A stretch of 64,000 bases of DNA. It comes from Mycobacterium sp. ACS1612. Lineage in GTDB: Bacteria; Actinomycetota; Actinomycetes; Mycobacteriales; Mycobacteriaceae. A model generated the notes under the pieces. The model saw nothing but the letters and a program-made list of their open reading frames with translations. It was not told the DNA's origin and made no database searches. The DNA lies in the NCBI RefSeq assembly GCF_001667505.1, contig NZ_LZHZ01000049.1:1-64000 (forward strand), written 5' to 3'. The position numbers were made by a program, and so were the translations under genes. Positions 23,759 to 33,566 of the stretch are shown in pieces; the stretch's first letter is position 1; every line of letters begins with the position of its first letter.

Positions 23759-24751
23759 GTGTTACTGGAGTTCGATGCCGATCAGCGGCTGTGGCAGGAG
23801 ACGGTCCGCGACGCCGTCACCAAGCAGTGTCCGCCGTCCCTGGTGCGCGACGTCGCGGAGAACGGCGTCGACCCGACACCGCTCTGGCAGGCCTACGTCG
23901 ACGGCGGCTGGACAGAGCTGACGGATGCCGAGAACGCCGTCGAGTTGACGATCCTGCTGGAGGAACTCGGCCGCGCCACCGATCCGACGCCGTTTTTGGC
24001 GACGCTGAGCCAGTACGCGCCGCTCGCGGGGGACCGCTTCGATCCGCAGCAGGCCGGCACCGCGATCTACGGCGGCGTCACCGCGCGCCGCGACGCCGAC
24101 GGGTGGGTGCTCGACGGCACTGCACACCATGTGCTCGACGGCGATCGCGCCGAAAGGCTCGCTGTCGTCACCCAAGCGGGGGTGTTCCTGGTCGACGCCG
24201 GCCAAGTGGTGACACGTCGAAGCCCGGTGTTCGATCCGGTGCTGCACATCGCCGAGGTGTCGTTCGCGGGCCTGCAGGTGTCCGATTCCGACCGGGTCGT
24301 CGTCGACGCCGAAAGGGCCAGGCATGTGGCGCTGGCCGGGATGGCCATCACCATGGTCGGCGCATGCCAGCGGATCCTCGACCTCGTCCTCGAACACGTC
24401 AAGCAGCGTCAGCAGTTCGGCGTCGCGATCGGATCGTTTCAGGCCGTTCAACACAAGGCCGTCGACATGCACGTCGCCATCGAGCGGGCCCGTGCGCTGT
24501 GCTACTTTGCCGCGCTGACGATTTCGGCCGACGATCCGCGCAGGAGGCTGGCCGCCGCGATGGCCAAAGCGGCCGCGGGGGAGTGCCAGGCACTTGTGTT
24601 CCGGCACGGCCTGCAGTTGTTCGGCGCGATGGGATTCACCTGGGAGAACGACTTGCAGTTCGCACTCAAACGGGCCAAGGCAGGCGAACTGCTCCTCGGC
24701 GGCGCGGCCGAACACCGGGACGTCATCGCGAACGAATACAGGCCCCTCTGA
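23759..24751 (+). CDS. Acyl-CoA dehydrogenase, short form
   Basis: The 330-residue acyl-CoA dehydrogenase is shorter than the usual 380-400. The middle beta domain is compressed, and the C-terminal helices hold RQQFGVAIGSFQAVQH and LFGAMGFTWENDL. In mycobacteria such short chains often pair with a full-length partner as an alpha2beta2 enzyme in steroid degradation; the partner here would be the next gene. The GTG start at 23759 has a GGGAGG site. Its stop shares one base with the next ATG (TGATG). Confidence 0.92.
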   Translation: MLLEFDADQRLWQETVRDAVTKQCPPSLVRDVAENGVDPTPLWQAYVDGGWTELTDAENAVELTILLEELGRATDPTPFLATLSQYAPLAGDRFDPQQAGTAIYGGVTARRDADGWVLDGTAHHVLDGDRAERLAVVTQAGVFLVDAGQVVTRRSPVFDPVLHIAEVSFAGLQVSDSDRVVVDAERARHVALAGMAITMVGACQRILDLVLEHVKQRQQFGVAIGSFQAVQHKAVDMHVAIERARALCYFAALTISADDPRRRLAAAMAKAAAGECQALVFRHGLQLFGAMGFTWENDLQFALKRAKAGELLLGGAAEHRDVIANEYRPL

Positions 24752-25926
24752 TGCAGCTGACTTTTGATTCCGACGTCGAGGAGTTCCGCGCCGAGTTCGC
24801 GGCCTTCCTCGACGAGCATCTACCCTCAGCAGCCGACACGTTGGAGCGGCCGAAGTCGGTGTCGCACATGCCGCAGTGGGCGCGCGACTGGCAGCGGTTG
24901 TTGTTCGACAACGGTTGGCTGCTGCCCGCCCAGCCGCCGGAGTTCGGCGGCCGCAACGCCACGGTGCTGCAGCAGTTCGTGCATCTCGACGAGCTGTGCA
25001 GGCGCCGCATCTACCACAGCTTCAACCCGCAGGGCGTCAACATCGTTGCCGCATCGCTGATTTCGTTCGGCTCCGACGAACAGAAGCACCGCTGGGCGGT
25101 GCCGGTGCTTCGCGGCGAGATGACCGCGTCGCTGGGCATGAGCGAGCCGAGCGCGGGTTCGGACCTGGCGTCGCTGCGCACCCGCGCTCAGCTAGCCGGC
25201 GACCACTTCGTCGTCAACGGGCAGAAGGTGTGGACGTCGGGCGCGCACGACGCCGACTTCCTGCTGACGTTCGTGCGCACCGATCCGGATGCGCCCAAGC
25301 ACAAGGGCATCAGCGCGCTGATCATCCCTACCGCGACCCCAGGCGTCGTGTGCCGCCCGTTCGCCGATATGACCGGGCAGGGCAACCTGGACTTCAACGA
25401 GGTGTTCTTCACCGACGCCCTGGTGCCCGCCGAGAACCTCGTCGGGCCGCTCAACGGCGGCTGGGCGGTGGCGAACGGATCCCTCGGCCACGAGCGCACC
25501 ATGATGTGGCTCGGGTTCGCCGACCGGATCGACAACATGATCGCGGACTTCCGGCCGCGCACCGCGCTGGAACGCGATCAGTACGCCACCACGATCATGG
25601 ACTATCAGGCACTGCGGGCAATGGGGTCGGCGGCGCTGGCCCGCGCGGCGCGCGGTGAGATGGACACCGCATCGGTGTCGGTGCTCAAGCTGTTCGGCTC
25701 CGAGGCGGAACGGCAGGCAATGGAGAACGCGCTGACCGCCGCGGGAGCCGACGGGCTCACCCACCCGTCGACGTCGGGCCCCTACGCGCATATGAACCTC
25801 GACCACTACTTCGCCAGTTGGTTCGAGCGCTATGCCCGCAGCTTCGGCGGCACCATCGCGGGCGGCACCTCTGAGATTCAGCGCAACATCATCGCCACCC
25901 AGGTACTGGGCCTGCCGCGGCGCTGA
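24751..25926 (+). CDS. Acyl-CoA dehydrogenase, long form
   Basis: The 391-residue acyl-CoA dehydrogenase has MSEPSAGSDLASLRT and KVWTSGAHDADF for FAD/substrate binding, and a C-terminal GGTSEIQRNIIA signature. ATG 24751 overlaps the previous stop by one base, supporting a 1:1 complex with the short form. It introduces an alpha,beta double bond in an acyl-CoA. Confidence 0.94.
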   Translation: MQLTFDSDVEEFRAEFAAFLDEHLPSAADTLERPKSVSHMPQWARDWQRLLFDNGWLLPAQPPEFGGRNATVLQQFVHLDELCRRRIYHSFNPQGVNIVAASLISFGSDEQKHRWAVPVLRGEMTASLGMSEPSAGSDLASLRTRAQLAGDHFVVNGQKVWTSGAHDADFLLTFVRTDPDAPKHKGISALIIPTATPGVVCRPFADMTGQGNLDFNEVFFTDALVPAENLVGPLNGGWAVANGSLGHERTMMWLGFADRIDNMIADFRPRTALERDQYATTIMDYQALRAMGSAALARAARGEMDTASVSVLKLFGSEAERQAMENALTAAGADGLTHPSTSGPYAHMNLDHYFASWFERYARSFGGTIAGGTSEIQRNIIATQVLGLPRR

Positions 25927-25931
25927 ATCCG

Positions 25932-26699
25932 GTGACCGAGACGCTGCTCCTCGACCGGCCTCGGCCCGGTGTGGTTGTGCTACAACTGAATCGGCCGCAG
26001 CGGCTCAACGCGATCAACGAGGTGATGCGCGACGAACTCACGCAGACCTTCGCAACGATCAGTGCAGACGCATCCGTCCACGTCGTGGTGCTCACCGGCG
26101 CGGGCCGCGGGTTCTGTTCGGGCATCGATGTGCGCGATTTCGGGCCGACCCCGATCGAGGCGACGGACCCGGCGATCGACCGGTTACGGTTCCAGGAAGC
26201 GATGGCGGCCCTGCCGCAGGCCATCTGGCATTTACCGCAGCCGGTCATCGCCGCCGTCAACGGGCCGTGCGTCGGTGCGGGCTTCGCGCTGTGTCTGGCG
26301 TCTGACATCCGGATCTGCTCGACGGCGGCCGCATTCGGCAACGGCGCGATCCTGCTCGGCCTGTCCGGTGCTGAAATGGGCATGAGCTACCACCTGCCCC
26401 GGATCGTCGGCACCAGCGTCGCCGCCGACTGGATGCTGACCGGTCGCACGGTGTCCGCGGCCGAAGCTGACCGACGCGGTCTGGTCAGCGAACTGGTCGA
26501 ACCGGAGCGTCTGCTGCAGCGTGCGCTGGAATTGGGCTCTGGCATCGCAGAACTCGCGCCGCTGGGGGTGCAGATGACCAAGCGTGCACTGCAGGTGAAC
26601 ACCGACGCGACCGGCCCGGACGCGGCCATGGAACTGGAGAACCGCAATCAGGTGCTCACCCACGCGACCGACGAGGCTGCGGCACGACGGAAGCGTTGA
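25932..26699 (+). CDS. Enoyl-CoA hydratase/isomerase family protein
   Basis: The 255-residue crotonase-fold protein has the CoA-binding GRGFCSGIDVRDF and the oxyanion-hole region GPCVGAGFALCLASD. By eye, the first catalytic Glu position reads Ala (NGAILLGL); the second region holds ADW. The reaction may differ from plain hydration. It starts at GTG 25932, five bases after the dehydrogenase stop, in the beta-oxidation operon. Confidence 0.9.
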   Translation: MTETLLLDRPRPGVVVLQLNRPQRLNAINEVMRDELTQTFATISADASVHVVVLTGAGRGFCSGIDVRDFGPTPIEATDPAIDRLRFQEAMAALPQAIWHLPQPVIAAVNGPCVGAGFALCLASDIRICSTAAAFGNGAILLGLSGAEMGMSYHLPRIVGTSVAADWMLTGRTVSAAEADRRGLVSELVEPERLLQRALELGSGIAELAPLGVQMTKRALQVNTDATGPDAAMELENRNQVLTHATDEAAARRKR

Positions 26700-26712
26700 G
26701 AGGGGACGAACA

Positions 26713-28008
26713 ATGGCGTGGGACTTCTCGACCGACCCCGAGTGGGCCGAACAACTCGCATGGGTGGAGGGCTTCGTCCGGTCGGAATGCGAACCGATCG
26801 ACCTGATCGTCAAGGAGTCACACGATCTCAACGACCCGGTGCGCCAAGCGCTGATTCCGCCGCTTCAGAAGATCGTCAAGGACCGCGGCCTGTGGGCCAC
26901 CCACCTCGGCCCACACTTGGGTGGTCCCGGCTATGGCCAGGTCAAACTGGCTCTGCTGAACGAGATCCTGGGCCGGTCGGAGTGCGCGCCCGTCGTTTTC
27001 GGATCCCAGGCTCCCGATTCGGGCAACAGCGAGATCCTGGCCCACTACGGCACGCCCGAACTCAAGAGGCGGTACCTGGAACCGCTGCTGGACAACCGCA
27101 TCGTGTCGTGCTTTTCGATGACCGAACCGCAGGGCGGCGCCGACCCGAAAGTGTTCACCACCACCGCCACCCAGGACGGCGACCACTGGATCATCAACGG
27201 CGAGAAGTGGTTCTCGTCGTTCGCGTCAATGGCGTCCTTCATCATCGTGATGGCGATGACCGATCCGGACGCGCCGCCCTACGAACGCTATTCGATGTTC
27301 GTGGTGCCGGGTGAGACGCCCGGCATCAACGTGCTGCGCGACGTCGGGCTGGGACATCAGCCGCTGGGCGGCGGCCGTGAGGGATATGTCCGCTACGAGA
27401 ACGTCCGGGTGCCTGCGGATCACATGCTCGGGCCCCGCGGTGGCGCGTTCGTGGTGGCCCAGACCCGGTTGGGCGGCGGCCGGATTCACCACGCGATGCG
27501 GACCGTCGGCCTGGTCCGGCGCATCTACGACATGATCTGCGAACGGGCGGTGTCGCGGTACACGCAGGGCGGAATGCTGTCGGACAAACAACTCGTCCAG
27601 GAGATGGTCGCCGACTCGTGGATGCAGATCGAGGCGTTCCGTCTGCTCACCCTGCAGACCGCGTGGAAGATCGACCAGCACAACGACTACAAGGCGGTGC
27701 GTGCCGATATCTCCGCGGTCAAGGCGATGATGCAGAAAGTGCTGCACGACGTCTCGTCGCGCGCGCTGCAATTGCACGGCTCGCTCGGCACGACACACGA
27801 AATGCCGTTCGTGTCATACCTTGTCGAGTCCTTCGTGCTCGGGCTGGCCGACGGCCCGACCGAGGTGCACAAGGTGACGCTGGCCCGGCTGCTCCTCAAG
27901 GATTGCAAGCCCGCCCCCGACATGTTCCCGTCGGAACACCTGCTTCGGCTGCGCGCGGCCGCCGAAGCGAAATTCGCCGGCAAGCTGGCCGGAATCAACC
28001 GGTCATGA
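26713..28008 (+). CDS. Acyl-CoA dehydrogenase (ACAD10/11-like length)
   Basis: The 431-residue acyl-CoA dehydrogenase has SMTEPQGGADP and INGEKWFSS motifs and a C-terminal DGPTEVHK signature, as in the longer ACAD family with FadE-type members in mycobacteria. AGAGGGGACG precedes ATG 26713. It overlaps the following SDR by ATGA. It is a third dehydrogenase in the operon, not closely similar to the first two. Confidence 0.93.
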   Translation: MAWDFSTDPEWAEQLAWVEGFVRSECEPIDLIVKESHDLNDPVRQALIPPLQKIVKDRGLWATHLGPHLGGPGYGQVKLALLNEILGRSECAPVVFGSQAPDSGNSEILAHYGTPELKRRYLEPLLDNRIVSCFSMTEPQGGADPKVFTTTATQDGDHWIINGEKWFSSFASMASFIIVMAMTDPDAPPYERYSMFVVPGETPGINVLRDVGLGHQPLGGGREGYVRYENVRVPADHMLGPRGGAFVVAQTRLGGGRIHHAMRTVGLVRRIYDMICERAVSRYTQGGMLSDKQLVQEMVADSWMQIEAFRLLTLQTAWKIDQHNDYKAVRADISAVKAMMQKVLHDVSSRALQLHGSLGTTHEMPFVSYLVESFVLGLADGPTEVHKVTLARLLLKDCKPAPDMFPSEHLLRLRAAAEAKFAGKLAGINRS

Positions 28009-28790
28009 CGTCGTCGTGTGCGGGCAAGGTGGCCCTGGTGACCGGCGCCAGCCGGGGGCTCGGCAAAGCGATCGCGCAACGGCTCGCCGCGGAGGGCGCA
28101 ACGGTCGCGCTGACCGCGCGCACGCTGCACCCTGACCCCAAGTATCAAGGCTCCCTAAGCCAGACATTGGCGGAGATCGAAGCCGCGGGAGGCCGCGCCG
28201 TCGCGGTCCAAGCCGATCTGTCCAACGCCGAGGACCGCCAACGTCTCTTCAACGAGGTGGTCGACGCCGTCGGGCCGCCCGACATCCTGGTCAACAACGC
28301 CGCCGTCACATTCCTGCGTCCGCTCGACCAGTTCCCGGAGCGGCGGGTGCGGTTGATGACGGAGATGCACGTGTTGGCGCCCCTGCACCTGACTCAGCTG
28401 GCGATACCCGCGATGCGCGAGCGCGGTCGCGGCTGGGTGCTCAACGTGACGTCGGTCGGCGCCGATCTGCCGGAGGGTCCTCCTTTTTCGGAATTCGACC
28501 GCACCGCCGGTTTCGGCATCTACGGAACCGTCAAGGCCGCGCTGAATCGGCTCACCAAAAGCCTTGCCGCCGAACTGTTCGACGACGGGATCGCCGTCAA
28601 CGCCGCGGCGCCGACCAATCCGGTGGCCACCCCCGGTGCGGGCACCCTGGACCTCGCCAAGATCGATACCGAGGATATCGAGCTGATCACCGAGACGGCG
28701 GTCATATTGTGCACCGGTGACCCCAAGGTGCTCACCGGTCACATCGCGCATACTCAGACGTTCCTGCGGAAGATCGGCTGGCTGAGTTGA
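28005..28790 (+). CDS. Short-chain dehydrogenase/reductase
   Basis: The 261-residue SDR has TGASRGLGKA near residue 14 and a YGTVK active-site pair at about 172-176. Ala-Pro-Thr-Asn-Pro replaces the usual PG motif after the core. It ends the 23759 operon. The likely step is 3-hydroxyacyl-CoA or secondary-alcohol oxidation (inference). Downstream sequence is decayed. Confidence 0.92.
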   Translation: MTSSCAGKVALVTGASRGLGKAIAQRLAAEGATVALTARTLHPDPKYQGSLSQTLAEIEAAGGRAVAVQADLSNAEDRQRLFNEVVDAVGPPDILVNNAAVTFLRPLDQFPERRVRLMTEMHVLAPLHLTQLAIPAMRERGRGWVLNVTSVGADLPEGPPFSEFDRTAGFGIYGTVKAALNRLTKSLAAELFDDGIAVNAAAPTNPVATPGAGTLDLAKIDTEDIELITETAVILCTGDPKVLTGHIAHTQTFLRKIGWLS

Positions 28791-28972
28791 GGTTTGATTT
28801 CGCCAGGCGCGTACGCCGCTTCGAGGAGGGGGTCACTGATGAGGTGTCCGAAGGCCCGGACTTCCCCGTGACGCGGGCATCGGGTTGTCCATTCGCTCCG
28901 CTATCGAAAGCGTTGCAGCTCAACGCAACCAGTCCGCTGAGCCGCGTCAGGACTTCGGACGGCCTGCCGTGA
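28787..28972 (+). pseudogene. Cytochrome P450 N-terminal remnant
   Basis: The reading frame contains PDFPVTRASGCPFAP, then SPLSRVRTSDGLP and a stop. Many actinobacterial P450s start with FPxxRxxGCPFxPP...aPvsrVrlwDG, so this looks like the first 50 or so residues of a P450 cut off at the next gene. No haem loop or I-helix follows. The stop overlaps the GTG of the wax ester synthase fragment, so the break is at about 28965-28970. The identification is by motif recognition only. Confidence 0.55.
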
Positions 28973-29868
28973 AGCGACTCAGTGGCTGGGATGCGCTGCT
29001 CTTGTACAGCGAGACCCCCAACGTGCACCAGCACATGCTGAAAGTGGCAGTTGTGGATATCTCAGACTTCCAGGGTGAGCCGACCTTCGAGGTGTTCCGG
29101 GAGACGTTGCGCCGCCGCCTGCCTCTCCTTGAGCCGCTGCGCTATCAGTTGGCCGGCTTCCCGCTGCAGCGTCCGGTGTGGCGCGAAGACGCCCGCGCCG
29201 ACCTCGACTACCACGTTCGTCCCGTGACGGTGCCAGCTCCCGGTGGCCGGCGCGAGCTGGATGAGGTGATCGGCGCGATCGCAAGCACGCCGCTGGATCG
29301 CAGCCGCCCGCTGTGGGAGATCCATTACGCCCAAGGACTGGCCGATCGCCGGGTCGCGGTGATCGGCAAGGTGCACCATGCGCTCGCTGACGGTGTGGCC
29401 TTGGCGAATCTGATGGCGCGCGGGATGGAATGGCCTGACCGACCCGTGGATGAGAGTGGCACGGACTCGCGGCGCACGCCGCCGCCGTCAGCGACGGAAT
29501 TGATCAGAGCCGCCAGGCGACACGACCTCCGCCGGCTTAGGAAGCTGCCGGGCGTGGTGGGCGACGGGGTCGTGGGCATATATCGGCTGCGGCGCCGGGC
29601 GCAGGGGCGCGGTCGAGATCCGGATCTAGGTTCTCGCCGATGGCCGAACACTCGACGATCCACACAATGTCACCGACGCGATGATCCGCGCATTCATCGA
29701 AATCCGCCGGGGCGCGGGCTTTGCCGACGCGCATACCCGGATCGAGAGTGCAATGCCCCAGGCCACTCCTGGTTAGCGATTCCGCTCAGCGCCTGCCATG
29801 AACAGAAGCTTGTTGCTGGACAGCGACGTACATGGTTCCAGTATCGCAGCCGCGGTGACGGCGATTGA
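28969..29868 (+). pseudogene. Truncated wax ester synthase / diacylglycerol acyltransferase (WS/DGAT)
   Basis: From GTG 28969 the product begins MKRLSGWDALLLYSE and keeps the acyltransferase motif HHALADG (H136-H137, D141-G142). Similarity to WS/DGAT proteins runs to about residue 217 (near 29620). The remaining residues of the open frame are arginine-rich and unrelated. An intact WS/DGAT is about 460 residues, as in the gene at 30386. The condensing half is present but the C-terminal half is lost, so the protein is probably inactive. Confidence 0.8.
29630..29776 (+). pseudogene. C-terminal remnant of an unidentified gene
   Basis: In a different frame from the WS/DGAT fragment, just after a TAG at 29627, an open stretch encodes LDDPHNVTDAMIRAFIEI, then RRGAGFADAHTRIESAMP, and ends in TAG at 29776. 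It looks like normal protein-coding sequence with no start. It is probably the tail of a gene joined here by deletion. I do not recognise the family. Confidence 0.4.
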
Positions 29869-30385
29869 GGCTTGGTGGCCGTAAAGCCTTGTGCGTCAAT
29901 GCGCGTTCAGACCAGTCAGCGGTTGAGTAGCTGCGTGGCGAACGCGCCGGCGTTGCCTGCGCGTCAGCCACTGGATCGAGCGCTAAACCGGTATTCCCGC
30001 CGCTGCCGCATCACGGCCGACAACTCCGTCGACCCAAATGGTCCGAGGTCGGGATGAACCGCCGTACCCGAGGCGGGCCGTCGAGTCGCCCGCGCAGGTT
30101 GACCATGCGCTGCCGAAGGTTGACGCCGACGTCAGGCCGGCCTCGCGATTTCGACGTGTTCCCAACAGGCGGCGTCATCGACCGCAACACCGGCGCGGGG
30201 CTGCGCGGACTAACCCTCGGACCCGCCAGCGCGCGGAAACCGCAGCGCCACAGGTAGTGAGCGATGTGCTGACAAACACTGTGTCAGGCACGTCCCCGGC
30301 CTCACATTAAGCGCCGCGGTTGTCGTTGCGCCCCAGTACAGCAATTGTCGACCTGCCGCTGCGCCGTTGTTTCTAGGCTGGGGAG
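29777..30385. other. Non-coding / decayed stretch of about 600 bases
   Basis: Short open frames occur on both strands, but none has a ribosome site, family motif or plausible composition. This stretch follows two gene remnants and precedes an intact WS/DGAT, so it is best read as residual DNA from rearrangement. No transposase, inverted repeat or RNA gene was seen. A TAGGCT -10 element at 30374-30379 belongs to the next gene. Confidence 0.6.
30374..30379 (+). promoter_or_regulatory. -10 element, leaderless WS/DGAT transcript
   Basis: TAGGCT fits TANNNT and ends six bases before ATG 30386, so the transcript should begin at the start codon. The same hexamer precedes the gene at 19490. Confidence 0.45.
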
Positions 30386-31777
30386 ATGAAGCGGCTCTCC
30401 AGCGTTGATGCGGCGTTCTGGTTTGCAGAGACACCGGGCTGGCACATGCACGTCGGCGGCCTGGTGATCTGCGACCCGTCGAACGCCCCCGATTTCTCAT
30501 TCGATGCGGTTCGCGAACTGTTGGCCAGCCGGCTGCCCGAAGTGCCGCAGCTCCGTTATCGGGTGGCCGGTGCGCCACTGGGATTAGACCGCCCATGGTT
30601 CGTCGAGGACGCCGAGCTCGACATCGACTTTCACATCCGCCGGATCGCGGTGCCCGCCCCGGGGGGCCGCAAGGAACTCGACGACCTCGTCGGCCGGTTG
30701 ATGTCTTACAAACTGGATCGCGCCCGACCGCTATGGGAGCTCTGGTTCATCGAGGGCGTCGAACACGGCCGCGTGGCCATCCTGACGAAAATGCACCACG
30801 CTCTCATCGATGGCGTTTCCGGCGCCGGGCTTAGTGAGATCTTGCTCGACGCCACGCCCGAACCGCGCCCGCCGGCGGATGCGCCCACGGAGTCGTTGGT
30901 CGGTGTGGGCATGCCGCGGTTGGAGCTGCGTGCGCTCGGTGGAATGTTCAACCTCGCGGTGATGACGCCTTACCGGGTGCTGCGCATGGTCGAGCAGACC
31001 GTACGCCAGCAGTTGGCGGTGTTCGGGCTGTCTGACAAGCCGCCCCGCTACTTCGACGCACCGACCACGCGCTTCAATGCCTCGATCTCGCCGCACCGGC
31101 GCGTCAGCGGGAGCCGGGTGCCACTGGATCGGGTCAAGGCGGTCAAGGACGCGTTCGGCGTTAAGGTCAACGACGTGGTGCTCGCGATGGTGTGCGGGGC
31201 GCTGCGCAGCTACTTGCTGGACCGCGGGGAGCTGCCCGACCGGTCACTGCTTGCACAGATTCCGGTGTCCACGCGCGGCGACGATACTGCAGTGGGCAAC
31301 CAAATCACCTCGACTACTGTCAGTCTTCCCACCGATATTGCGGACCCCAGTGAGCGGCTCAAAGCGATCCACGCCAGCGCGAAGGGTGCCAAGACGATGG
31401 CCAAAGCGCTCACTGCTCACCAGATCATGGGGTTGACCGAAATCACGCCTCCCGGGTTACTCGCACTGGCCGCGCGCGCATACACCGCCAGCCGGATCGG
31501 AGAAAACGTCGCGCCGATCAACCTGGTGGTCTCCAACGTGCCCGGGCCGGATTTTCCTATCTACATGGCCGGGGCGGTCCTGGAAACTTTGTTGCCCATC
31601 GGTCCGCTGGTGATGGACGTCGGGCTCAACATCACCTGCTTCAGCTACCGCGGATCGATCGACTTCGGGTTCGTCACCACCCCCGAAATCGCCAACGACA
31701 TCGACGAGCTGGCCGACGGCATTGAACCCGCACTAAGCGAACTCGAGCAACTCGCTGGTACCGCGGCATCCGACTGA
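30386..31777 (+). CDS. Wax ester synthase / diacylglycerol acyltransferase (WS/DGAT)
   Basis: The 463-residue full-length WS/DGAT has HHALIDG at 137-143, the PLWELW region before it and C-terminal NLVVSNVPGP and MDVGLNI blocks. It joins acyl-CoA to a fatty alcohol or diacylglycerol for storage lipid, at the membrane or lipid droplet surface. It is related to the truncated copy at 28969. It is convergent with the FadD6-like ligase gene, with a hairpin between them. Confidence 0.94.
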   Translation: MKRLSSVDAAFWFAETPGWHMHVGGLVICDPSNAPDFSFDAVRELLASRLPEVPQLRYRVAGAPLGLDRPWFVEDAELDIDFHIRRIAVPAPGGRKELDDLVGRLMSYKLDRARPLWELWFIEGVEHGRVAILTKMHHALIDGVSGAGLSEILLDATPEPRPPADAPTESLVGVGMPRLELRALGGMFNLAVMTPYRVLRMVEQTVRQQLAVFGLSDKPPRYFDAPTTRFNASISPHRRVSGSRVPLDRVKAVKDAFGVKVNDVVLAMVCGALRSYLLDRGELPDRSLLAQIPVSTRGDDTAVGNQITSTTVSLPTDIADPSERLKAIHASAKGAKTMAKALTAHQIMGLTEITPPGLLALAARAYTASRIGENVAPINLVVSNVPGPDFPIYMAGAVLETLLPIGPLVMDVGLNITCFSYRGSIDFGFVTTPEIANDIDELADGIEPALSELEQLAGTAASD

Positions 31778-31780
31778 GCG

Positions 31781-31794
31781 CGCCCGTTCGGGCG
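31781..31794. terminator. Hairpin between convergent genes
   Basis: CGCCCG-TT-CGGGCG forms a perfect six-pair stem in the 20-base gap between the convergent WS/DGAT and fadD6-like stops. There is no T-run, as is common in mycobacteria. It could terminate both transcripts. Confidence 0.5.
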
Positions 31795-31797
31795 TTG

Positions 31798-33561
31798 TCA
31801 GCCCTTGGGCCGTGAGCCGGCCGCCAGCGCATCGGGGTACTCGTCGTAGTAAGGCACGTAACCATCCTGGCGGCCTTCCAGGACGTAAAGCGGATCGTCG
31901 ATATCGGAGCCGAAGCCCTCGTCGCGCAGATCGACCTTTTTGCTCTTGAACGTCGAGGTCTGCTCCAGCGAATGGAGGACCCGCACGAACAACGGCACCG
32001 CGTAGCCGGGCAGGTGCTGGTACACGGTGTTGGCCAACGACTTGCCGTCAAATTCCGTTCCTTGTCGGCACACGATGGCCGCCATTCCGGCGCGCCCGTC
32101 GGTGCCAGGCACCTGCACCCCGAAGACTGTGACGGCTTCGACGGACGGGTCTTCCGACACGGCCGCCTCGACGTCGGTCGTCGCGACGTTCTCGCCCTTC
32201 CACCGGAACGTGTCACCGAGCCGGTCGACGAAAGCGGCGTGTCGCCAGCCCTGTGGACGCATCAGGTCCCCGGTGTTCAACCACACGTCACCGTCCCGAA
32301 AAGCGTTGCGCACCAACTTTTTCTCGGTCGCCTCAGCATCGGTGTAGCCCTCGAACGGCTGAATGTTGCTGACCTTGCTCAACAGCAGGCCCGGCTTGCC
32401 GCCGCGCACCTTGTGCACCCGCCCCTTCTCGTCGCGAACCGGTTCGCCGATCTCGGGGTCGTACTCGACGAACGCGACCGGCGTCGGACAGATGCCGGCG
32501 GTCTTGGGGATGTTGAACACGTTGACGAACCCGGTGTTGCCTTCGCTGGCCCCATAGAATTCGAAGACGCGTGGAATGTTGAATCGCGTGGTGAACTCTT
32601 CCCAGATGTCGGGGCGCAGCCCATTGCCGGCGATCAGCCGCACCTTGTGTTGGCGGTCGGTGTCCTTCTCTGGCTGGTTGAGCAGATAGCGGCAGATGTC
32701 GCCGATGTAGACGAACGCGGTGGCGTCGTAGCGGATGACCTCGTTCCAAAACCTGGACGCCGAGAACGAGCGGCCCAACGCGAGAGTGGCACCGGCACTG
32801 AGCACTCCTGCCACCGCCACGGTCAGCGCGCTGTTGTGGTACAGCGGCAGGCAGCAGTAAAGCGTGTCGCTGCTCTTCAACCGCATCCCAAAGGCACCAG
32901 CCCCCCCAAGCGCGCCCAGCCACCGGTAGTGCGTCATCACACTGGCCTTCGGCGCGCCGGTGGTTCCCGACGTGAAGATGTAGAAGGCCTTGTCCTTGGC
33001 CCGCACAGACGAGGCGGCCAACGGATCGTCGGTCGGCGCGTCCGCCGCCAGCCGCTCCAGTTCATCGGCCGTGATCGATTCGGCGATCTGCCCGTCGGCT
33101 TCGTCGACGGCTTTGAGTAGCTCCTCGTCGGCGAGCATGACTTTGGCGTTCAAGACCTCGACGCTGTGCGCGAGCACCTTGCCGCGGTGGTTGAAGTTAA
33201 GCATTCCGGCGACCGCGCCGAGCTTCACGACCGCGAGCATCAGCAGAACCACACGCGGCGAGTTCTTCAGCATGATGCCCACGACGTCGCCGTGCCGAAC
33301 GCCACGTCGGGCCAGCACGGCTGCGTACCGGTTGACCGTCTCGTTGGCCTGGCGGTAGGTCAGGATTTCATCGTCGAATTTGATGAACACGCGATCGCCA
33401 TACCGCGCGGCGCGGTCGGCGAAGACCTTGCCGATCGACATCTTGACCGACCGATGCACAGGCAGACCGGTCAGCACACCGCGAATGATGGCGGGTGCGT
33501 CCTTCAACAGACCGGGTAGCCCCTCGGCGATGTCTTTCAGCCCGACGGTGTCCTCAGCCAT
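31798..33561 (-). CDS. fadD6: Long-chain acyl-CoA synthetase, FadD6-like
   Basis: The 587-residue AMP-forming ligase has the P-loop FTSGTTGAPKASVMTH at about 200, the FYGASEGN motif, a TGD and the C-terminal FKSKKVDL region. The length and the FATP-like VHRSVKMSIG start match mycobacterial FadD6 (fatty acid transport/very-long-chain type). It activates fatty acids to acyl-CoA at the membrane, which would feed the neighbouring WS/DGAT. The start at ATG 33561 follows a 36-residue ORF by five bases. Confidence 0.88.
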   Translation of the reverse strand: MAEDTVGLKDIAEGLPGLLKDAPAIIRGVLTGLPVHRSVKMSIGKVFADRAARYGDRVFIKFDDEILTYRQANETVNRYAAVLARRGVRHGDVVGIMLKNSPRVVLLMLAVVKLGAVAGMLNFNHRGKVLAHSVEVLNAKVMLADEELLKAVDEADGQIAESITADELERLAADAPTDDPLAASSVRAKDKAFYIFTSGTTGAPKASVMTHYRWLGALGGAGAFGMRLKSSDTLYCCLPLYHNSALTVAVAGVLSAGATLALGRSFSASRFWNEVIRYDATAFVYIGDICRYLLNQPEKDTDRQHKVRLIAGNGLRPDIWEEFTTRFNIPRVFEFYGASEGNTGFVNVFNIPKTAGICPTPVAFVEYDPEIGEPVRDEKGRVHKVRGGKPGLLLSKVSNIQPFEGYTDAEATEKKLVRNAFRDGDVWLNTGDLMRPQGWRHAAFVDRLGDTFRWKGENVATTDVEAAVSEDPSVEAVTVFGVQVPGTDGRAGMAAIVCRQGTEFDGKSLANTVYQHLPGYAVPLFVRVLHSLEQTSTFKSKKVDLRDEGFGSDIDDPLYVLEGRQDGYVPYYDEYPDALAAGSRPKG

Positions 33562-33566
33562 GAGGT

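Noticed and set aside
28732..29034. Minus-strand frame across the SDR end and WS/DGAT start
   Set aside because: No ribosome site or domain; antisense to the P450 remnant and WS/DGAT fragment, which show recognisable motifs.
29872..30257. Short plus-strand frames in the gene-less stretch
   Set aside because: Arg/Ser/Pro-rich, no start signals, no motif and no continuity with flanking genes.
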